From assembly GCA_016215445.1 (NCBI GenBank), contig JACRJL010000003.1, forward strand, positions 1 through 64,000: a stretch of 64,000 bases of DNA, in the 5' to 3' direction. Within the stretch, counting starts at the first letter, position 1. Each line of letters opens with the position of its first letter. The position numbers and the translations under genes are program-made. Under the pieces are notes generated by a model. It was given only the letters and a program-made list of their open reading frames with translations. It was not told the origin of the DNA and ran no database searches. The stretch is from Candidatus Roizmanbacteria bacterium. Its GTDB lineage: Bacteria; Patescibacteriota; Microgenomatia; UBA1406; GWC2-37-13. This document shows positions 58,652 to 64,000 of the stretch, in pieces.

Positions 58652-59797
58652 ATGACTTTTTCTATCATTCTTTTGATTTTTCTTGTCTGGAAAACTCTTG
58701 ATACATGGACTCTATTTTTAGCGCCTAAAGTAATTCCTTATCTAGGTTTTTTCCCATACGGGAGAGAGCTTTACGACTTTGGCCTACCCCATCTATCTTC
58801 AGCCCTGGCTAATTTCGACGGAATACACTACCTCTTAATTGCCCATCGGGGTAATTATGTAACCTGGGAACAGGCATATTTTCCTCTCTATCCATTATTA
58901 ATGAGGTTTTTAACGCCTGTTTTTTTTAATAATGAACTAATAACAGGAATGATTATTTCCAGTGTTTCTTTTTTTATCGGACTAATGATTTTTCTTAAAT
59001 TATTCAGGTCAAAATTTTGGCTTTTAATCTTTCTTCTTGTATTTCCAACTTCATTCTTTTTTAGTGCTATCTACACCGAAGGACTTTTCTTCTTGCTACT
59101 GACTTTAACTTTGTTTTTTTTGAAAAAAGAAAACTATCAAGTAGTTATTTTGCTGGCAATTTTATCTGCACTGACAAAGTTGGTTGGAGTGTTTTTAATT
59201 ATACCGATTATCTTTCATTTAGTCGGAAAGCCCCAATTTCGCCGAGAGTTGAAATGGAAAAATCTGATACTCGTCCTCTCCCCCTTTATCGGTCTAGGAA
59301 TATACTGCCTCTATTTGATAAAAACAACCGGTAATCCATTGATGTTTATCACGTCCCAACCTGTCTTCGGAGCCAACCGCTCAACTAATCTTATTTTTTT
59401 GCCTCAAGTCATCTGGAGATATTTGAAAATTTTCATCACCGCTAGCCACACTTGGCAGTACTATGTTTCTATATTTGAATTTTTAGTATTTGGTTTTGTT
59501 TTAACGATTCTAATTATTGATCTATTTAAACATTTAAAATTTACTGAAAATTTCAAATTGAAAATTGAAAACTATGACAGGTTGGGTCTGAATATATTCT
59601 CCTTCGCTAACATTCTTCTCCCCACCTTAACTGGTACTCTATCGTCTGTCCCCCGCTACGCACTCTTTTCTTTGTCTCTATTTATTTTTCTTTCAGAAAT
59701 AAGAAACAAATGGATTAAAATAGTCATTGCCGTTGTTTTCTTAGCTTTTCACATTTTTGCTCTTGGTTTTTTTGGACAAGGATATTTTATTTCCTAA
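58652..59797 (+). CDS. PIG-V-like integral membrane mannosyltransferase
   Basis: 381 residues with about nine hydrophobic helices. NFDGIHYLLIAHRGNYV, QAYFPLYPLLMRF and VFPTSFFFSAIYTEGLFFLL match the PIG-V/GPI mannosyltransferase-2-like family, which transfers mannose from a lipid donor. Residues near 298-310 (FTENFKLKIENYDR) carry the AAAATTGAAAATT-type repeat seen in fmt. A TATAAT at 58639-58644 lies seven bases before the ATG. The PBP gene follows after one base, coupling glycan and wall synthesis genes. Confidence 0.75.
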   Translation: MTFSIILLIFLVWKTLDTWTLFLAPKVIPYLGFFPYGRELYDFGLPHLSSALANFDGIHYLLIAHRGNYVTWEQAYFPLYPLLMRFLTPVFFNNELITGMIISSVSFFIGLMIFLKLFRSKFWLLIFLLVFPTSFFFSAIYTEGLFFLLLTLTLFFLKKENYQVVILLAILSALTKLVGVFLIIPIIFHLVGKPQFRRELKWKNLILVLSPFIGLGIYCLYLIKTTGNPLMFITSQPVFGANRSTNLIFLPQVIWRYLKIFITASHTWQYYVSIFEFLVFGFVLTILIIDLFKHLKFTENFKLKIENYDRLGLNIFSFANILLPTLTGTLSSVPRYALFSLSLFIFLSEIRNKWIKIVIAVVFLAFHIFALGFFGQGYFIS

Positions 59798-59798
59798 T

Positions 59799-61427
59799 AT
59801 GAATAAACTTTCTTTTTTTCATAAAGGCGACTCACGGGGAATGGGATTCTCTTACGAGAACAATCGTTTATCCGAAATCTCTTTTTTTGCTTTTTTGATT
59901 TTAGTCGGTTTTTTCCTCGCTGCTTTGGTTTTAAAACTCTTCCAACTAACCATAGTTAAAGGACAATACTATCTAAATCTTTCCGAAGGCAACCGCATCA
60001 GAGAATTTTTAATTGAACCCAAAAGAGGAGAGATTCTTGATAGAAAAGGCTACACCATTGTAAAAAATCTCGACCCTGATATTGAGTCCGACATAAACCA
60101 AATCAAAAAAGACAACAACCGCATTGTCTCCAAAAGGATCTATGAAACACCAGAAGCCGTCGCTCCACTCATCGGCTATCGTCAACTGGCTGACAAAAAT
60201 GATTTAAAACTAGACAACTGTCTTTATAAACTAAAATCCGGCGATAAAGTCGGTAAAAAAGGTGTAGAAAAAATATTTGACTGTACTTTAAAAGGTCAAC
60301 CTGGTAAAAAATTAATTGAAACTGACGCTCAAGGAAATTTTTTAAGGACTTTAACTGTTATTCCTCCTACCAACGGTCAAAACATTCAATTATCAATAGA
60401 TTGGGAACTGCAAAAAAAAGCCTTTGAACTTTTAGAAGGAAAAAGAGGTGCCATAGTTGCTACTGTTCCTAAAACAGGGGAAATACTAGCCCTTGCTTCT
60501 TCCCCCTCTTTCAGCCCGCAGGACTTTGAAAACGGAAATAATATTAATATTAACAAATACTTCAAAGACAAAGACCAGCCTCTATTTAACCGCACTACAG
60601 AAGCTACTTATCCTCCTGGATCTATTTTTAAGCTCATGACGGCGACGGCGGCATTGGAGGAAAAAGCAATAGATGAACAAACCCAAGTGGAAGATAAAGG
60701 TATTCTCACGGCCGGGTCTCTTACTTTTGGCAACTGGTACTATCTTCAATATGGAAAAACCGATGGTATGGTTGATATTATTAAGGCCATTAAAAGATCA
60801 AACGACATTTTCTTTTATACTATTGGCGAGAAAACCGGGGTAGATGCGGTAAAAAAATGGTCAGAATTATTTGGATTGGGTAGAAAAACTAATATAGGTT
60901 TAGAAGAAACCGAAGGTATCATTCCTTCGACCTTTTGGAAAGAACAAACTTTGAAAGACAGATGGTATACAGGAGATACTTATAATTTTTCTATCGGACA
61001 AGGATATATCGGTGTCACCCCTTTACAAATTGCCGTGATGACAAGCGCTATAACTAATAACGGATCTATCTGTCAACCAAAACTACTAAAAGGAGAAGCT
61101 CCTAACTGCCACAAACTCCCTGTTTCCCAAAAAACTCTTGACCTCCTCCATGAAGGCATGAGACAAGCTTGCTCAACTGGAGGAACCGGTTGGCCTCTTT
61201 TTGATTTCAAAACTAAAAAAGGCCCAATCCAGACAGCTTGCAAAACAGGAACAGCCGAGTCGCATGCTAAATCAGGTCTACCTCACGCCTGGATCGCCGC
61301 TTATGCTCCAGACAAAAACCCCGAGATTAACCTGACTATTATAGTCGAAGAAGGCGGTCAAGGATCAGACGTTGCCGGTCCTATCGCCAAAGAACTATTT
61401 ACCACTTATTTTGACAGGAGCCAATAG
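59799..61427 (+). CDS. Penicillin-binding protein 2-like transpeptidase
   Basis: 542 residues. A membrane helix (FFAFLILVGFFLAALVLKLF) is followed by a dimerisation domain (EPKRGEILDRKGYTIVKN), and the transpeptidase domain with SIFK (PPGSIFKLM), SND (KRSNDIFFYTIGE) and KTG (CKTGTAESHAKSGLPHAWIA). The SxN position is Ser-Asn-Asp, as in MrdA-type proteins. It is a class B PBP that cross-links peptidoglycan in elongation or division; length and motifs fit MrdA better than FtsI. The ATG at 59799 is one base after the preceding stop. Confidence 0.9.
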   Translation: MNKLSFFHKGDSRGMGFSYENNRLSEISFFAFLILVGFFLAALVLKLFQLTIVKGQYYLNLSEGNRIREFLIEPKRGEILDRKGYTIVKNLDPDIESDINQIKKDNNRIVSKRIYETPEAVAPLIGYRQLADKNDLKLDNCLYKLKSGDKVGKKGVEKIFDCTLKGQPGKKLIETDAQGNFLRTLTVIPPTNGQNIQLSIDWELQKKAFELLEGKRGAIVATVPKTGEILALASSPSFSPQDFENGNNININKYFKDKDQPLFNRTTEATYPPGSIFKLMTATAALEEKAIDEQTQVEDKGILTAGSLTFGNWYYLQYGKTDGMVDIIKAIKRSNDIFFYTIGEKTGVDAVKKWSELFGLGRKTNIGLEETEGIIPSTFWKEQTLKDRWYTGDTYNFSIGQGYIGVTPLQIAVMTSAITNNGSICQPKLLKGEAPNCHKLPVSQKTLDLLHEGMRQACSTGGTGWPLFDFKTKKGPIQTACKTGTAESHAKSGLPHAWIAAYAPDKNPEINLTIIVEEGGQGSDVAGPIAKELFTTYFDRSQ

Positions 61428-62138
61428 TTAAAACTTCTCAAAGAAGATCTGTTCTTGGGGAATATTTTTTGCCAACAAAAACAACCTCAGAGATTCTGTG
61501 ATGTCTTTTCTCCCACACAGATAGTAATCAGTATTCAGAATTTCGTATTTGGTATCGAGTATAAATTTATCAAAACAACTATCAATGCGACCCAAAGAAA
61601 AATACTTCCGGCTATCTTCTGGAATGATTTCTAAGTTTTGCTCACGAGACAAGCAAATTTTTGGATTATATTTTTTTAACTCCTCAAAAAGATACAGGCT
61701 TTGATAACTCTTTAAACCCCAATAAATTTGATAACGATCAACTGGCAAATTGAAGCTCTGTAAAATGCTAAAAACCGGTGCAATCCCACTACCAGTTACT
61801 AAAAAAAACTTTTCTCGGTCGTTTTGTCGTAAAACAAATTGGCCAAGTGGTCCTTGAAATTCGACTTTGTCGCTGACTTTTAAATTTAAAAAATAAGTAG
61901 AAGCTAATCCTCCTGGAATTATTTCTACCAACAGTTGAAATTGGTCTTTTATTTTATTTGAAGAAAAAATTGAGTACAACCTAGGAGCGTATGCATTTCC
62001 TTTGGGGACCTTTAAAATAATATATTGACCGGGAAGAAAATCGATTGTTTGAGGATCTGTAAGTTTGAAATTAAAAATAAAAATGTTTTCTCTTGGTTTC
62101 TTAATCTCACTCAGTATAGTTTCAAAATTAGTTAACAT
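61428..62138 (-). CDS. Ferredoxin-NADP-reductase-like FAD/NAD oxidoreductase
   Basis: 236 residues. The FAD motif RLYSIFSS (RxYS), GPLGQF, the pyridine nucleotide motif VTGSGIAPVFSILQ, YWGLKSYQSLYLFEEL and YLCGRKDIT match the FNR family. It moves electrons between NAD(P)H and a small partner. Residues about 190-203 (ILDTKYEILNTDYY) are encoded by near-tandem CGATACCAAATACGAAATTC units, another probable repeat-derived loop. It lies next to the ATPase gene downstream and converges on the PBP gene. Confidence 0.85.
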   Translation of the reverse strand: MLTNFETILSEIKKPRENIFIFNFKLTDPQTIDFLPGQYIILKVPKGNAYAPRLYSIFSSNKIKDQFQLLVEIIPGGLASTYFLNLKVSDKVEFQGPLGQFVLRQNDREKFFLVTGSGIAPVFSILQSFNLPVDRYQIYWGLKSYQSLYLFEELKKYNPKICLSREQNLEIIPEDSRKYFSLGRIDSCFDKFILDTKYEILNTDYYLCGRKDITESLRLFLLAKNIPQEQIFFEKF

Positions 62139-62148
62139 ATAAAGAAAG

Positions 62149-64000
62149 CTATAACCTAGCTCTTTGATTTATCTCTGCCTCCACTAACTCTCTTGGTCGG
62201 CCGAATTTTAACCGCGAAAGCTGAATGATTGCTTGAGAAACTTTTTCATTGGCAGCTTCTTTAAACTTCTTCAGATCCTTGGTCAAGTCGACGGAAAAAG
62301 GCGGGACTGGTTCGTTATCTACGATTGTCTTCATATATACATGAAATCGTTCAATATTTATCAAGTCTGACTCGCCAAAAACAGGCTGATATTCGCGCTG
62401 CAGGTAAGAAGCATCAGTGACTCCAACTCGGAAAGAAACCAAACTACCAACGTTGCCGAAAACAGCATTTTTTACCTCTTCTTCCATCTGGCCTATAAAT
62501 TGATTGGCAACAGTTAAGTTGAGATGATATTTTCTCGCCTCAGACAAAATTGTCGCAAAGTCGGGTGTGGCAAAATTTTGGAACTCGTCGACGTAAAGAA
62601 AAAAATCGCGCCTCTTTTCTTCGGGAATCTCCTGCCGGCTCATCGCCGCCACTAGTACTTTAGGAATAAGAACCAACCCCAAAAACGAAGAGTTTTCTTC
62701 ACCCAGTTTTCCTTTGGATAGATTAATAAGGAGAATTTTCCCTTCATCCATACAGCGCCTGAAATCAAAGGCAGAAACTGATTGGCCGATGATATTTCTC
62801 ATAGTCTTATTTGTGACAAAGCGACCAAACTTAGAAACAATGTAATCGAGAACTTCCGACTTATGGAAATCAGAGGTTTGGGCGATTTGGTCTGTCCAAT
62901 AACGTCTGACAATCGGGTCTTGAACCTTGGGTAGAAGTTCTTGGACGTATTTTGGGTCTGTCAAAACACGGACTACTTCGACAAAAGTAGCACCAGTATC
63001 GCTCATCACTGTCAACATGGCGTTACGAACTGCGTGTTCAAAACGCGGGCCGATAATTCCTGTGCGCTGCGGGTCATAAAGTTTGTACATAAGATTAATG
63101 ATCGCAGTTGTTAAAAAGTGTTTTTGATCTTCTGTCTTGGCTTCAAGAAGGTTTAATCCCATCGGTCGCTCTGTATCTGATGGGTCAAAATAAATAACAT
63201 CTTCTGCCCTTTCTGGGGGAATAAATTTGACAATATTGTCAATCAAGTCTCCGTGGGGATCTATCACGCAAACGCCGTGACCGGCTTTGATGTCTTGGAT
63301 TGCCATATCTTCAAGTAGAACTGATTTTCCCGTACCGGTTTTACCGATGATATAGACATGGCGACGGCGGTCTTCTTCTCCTATATAAACCGGTCGTTTG
63401 ACACCACGATAGTAACCGTGACCTACAAAAGTTCCTTTGTCTTGGGGCACTTCAGAAGGAACTGGCGCTGTCTTCGCTTTTAGCCATTGGATATGAGGTG
63501 TTTCTATAGTTTTGTTTGGAAAATGAAAAAGACTCGCTAATTCATCTGTTGAAAGAATCGAGATTGATTTGAAAAAAGGCAGATCGACAACAGGAAAAAA
63601 CTTATAAATAAAATTGACCATAAAACCGCCTTTAAAAAAGTTTTTTACTGAAGTAAAGTAGTTCAAGTCTGAATTAAACTGGGAAAATGCAGTTTTGATG
63701 TTTTTCATGTGTAAATCTGCCATCTCTTTTGTCGGCGAAGAAACGACAAACCTGATAGCTGTTTCAAATCCATTCCTTGAACTCTTGTCGTCAATCTTTT
63801 CTAAAACTTTAGGGTCAGTTTTGAAAGTGGCTTTTTCCGGATTAGCTTCATTTTTTTTGGTGGAAGAAACATATGATTTACCGGCTTTTTTCCATTTGCT
63901 AGCCGCTGGTCTAATAAGAACCTGAATTATTGCTCCCTCATTGTCGCCGATTTTAGAGACAGTTGAAGTAATCGCCGCCAAAGTATCTGTCGGTAGATCA
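62149..64000 (-). CDS. VirD4/TraD-like type IV secretion ATPase (5' end outside window)
   Basis: At least 617 residues; the frame stays open to the window end, so the start is outside. Walker A is IIGKTGTGKSVLLEDMA, Walker B FLYVDEFQNFA, and IDPHGDLIDNI and QSVSAFDFRR are typical of DUF87/TraD DNA-coupling ATPases. The N-terminal part lacks obvious membrane helices apart from a weak segment. CPR genomes often carry such ATPases, linked to pili, DNA uptake or conjugation. With dprA and the pilin genes here it could take part in DNA transfer, which is inferred. Confidence 0.85.
   Translation of the reverse strand, partial: DLPTDTLAAITSTVSKIGDNEGAIIQVLIRPAASKWKKAGKSYVSSTKKNEANPEKATFKTDPKVLEKIDDKSSRNGFETAIRFVVSSPTKEMADLHMKNIKTAFSQFNSDLNYFTSVKNFFKGGFMVNFIYKFFPVVDLPFFKSISILSTDELASLFHFPNKTIETPHIQWLKAKTAPVPSEVPQDKGTFVGHGYYRGVKRPVYIGEEDRRRHVYIIGKTGTGKSVLLEDMAIQDIKAGHGVCVIDPHGDLIDNIVKFIPPERAEDVIYFDPSDTERPMGLNLLEAKTEDQKHFLTTAIINLMYKLYDPQRTGIIGPRFEHAVRNAMLTVMSDTGATFVEVVRVLTDPKYVQELLPKVQDPIVRRYWTDQIAQTSDFHKSEVLDYIVSKFGRFVTNKTMRNIIGQSVSAFDFRRCMDEGKILLINLSKGKLGEENSSFLGLVLIPKVLVAAMSRQEIPEEKRRDFFLYVDEFQNFATPDFATILSEARKYHLNLTVANQFIGQMEEEVKNAVFGNVGSLVSFRVGVTDASYLQREYQPVFGESDLINIERFHVYMKTIVDNEPVPPFSVDLTKDLKKFKEAANEKVSQAIIQLSRLKFGRPRELVEAEINQRARL

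Noticed and set aside
1-64000. CRISPR array
   Set aside because: No regularly spaced repeats with unique spacers of normal length were seen; the hairpin elements are scattered and differ in their arms.

Overview
The window looks like an AT-rich, densely packed chromosome segment of a Candidate Phyla Radiation bacterium, most likely of the Microgenomates group. That placement is inferred from the style of the gene content, not from a marker gene. Supporting signs are very short gaps, frequent 4-base ATGA stop/start overlaps, weak or absent Shine-Dalgarno sequences, many -10 boxes only 6-8 bases before the start codon, a GatCAB amidotransferase, patchy central metabolism and many secreted Pro/Thr-rich or membrane-anchored proteins of unknown function.

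Layout. 0-5 kb: end of a surface protein with Fn3-like repeats, a pilin-like protein, an O-antigen-ligase/TPR membrane protein and a LysM-M23 peptidase. 5-10.6 kb: glutamate dehydrogenase, thioredoxin reductase with a CsoR-family repressor, a sulfatase, Rho, and a strongly promoted structured RNA candidate. 10.6-24 kb: secreted proteins, fmt, a carbonic-anhydrase-like protein, a VIT-type transporter, queA-tgt (queuosine) and a dcd-folC-thyA-folA nucleotide/folate run. 24-30 kb: an unusual island with two more carbonic-anhydrase-like proteins, a 24-residue membrane peptide, a divergent OmpR-type regulator and an 843-residue orphan. 30-41 kb: glycosyltransferase, tatD, rpiB, a four-helix-bundle gene inside inverted repeats, an XRE regulator, large orphan surface proteins, a PilX-like protein, RNase H and dprA. 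41-54 kb: peptidase, rpe, eno, gpm, pckA, aminotransferase, a glycoside hydrolase, and dCMP deaminase with gatB, gatA and gatC. 54-64 kb: lycopene-cyclase-like membrane protein, a broken VOC gene against tRNA-Pro, a REP-associated Y1 transposase between hairpins, a second sulfatase, a mannosyltransferase, a penicillin-binding protein and the end of a VirD4/TraD-like ATPase.

The main discovery candidate is a set of about ten long palindromic elements of roughly 75-90 bp. Six or seven of them sit in frame inside conserved genes (three in tgt, one each in queA, tatD, dprA and gdh) and add about 25 residues to each protein. The others lie between genes or at a start codon (folC). They share hairpin arms, carry one of two alternative cores, and their variable arm bases covary to keep the stem paired. 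All ten read in the same direction. A RAYT transposase flanked by REP-like hairpins lies in the same window. Shorter palindromes and 7-9-base degenerate tandem repeats are also built into coding sequences (folC, the glycoside hydrolase, thyA, gatB, fmt, eno, the glycosyltransferase, rnhA). The genome therefore seems to tolerate, and perhaps spread, coding repeats on a large scale.
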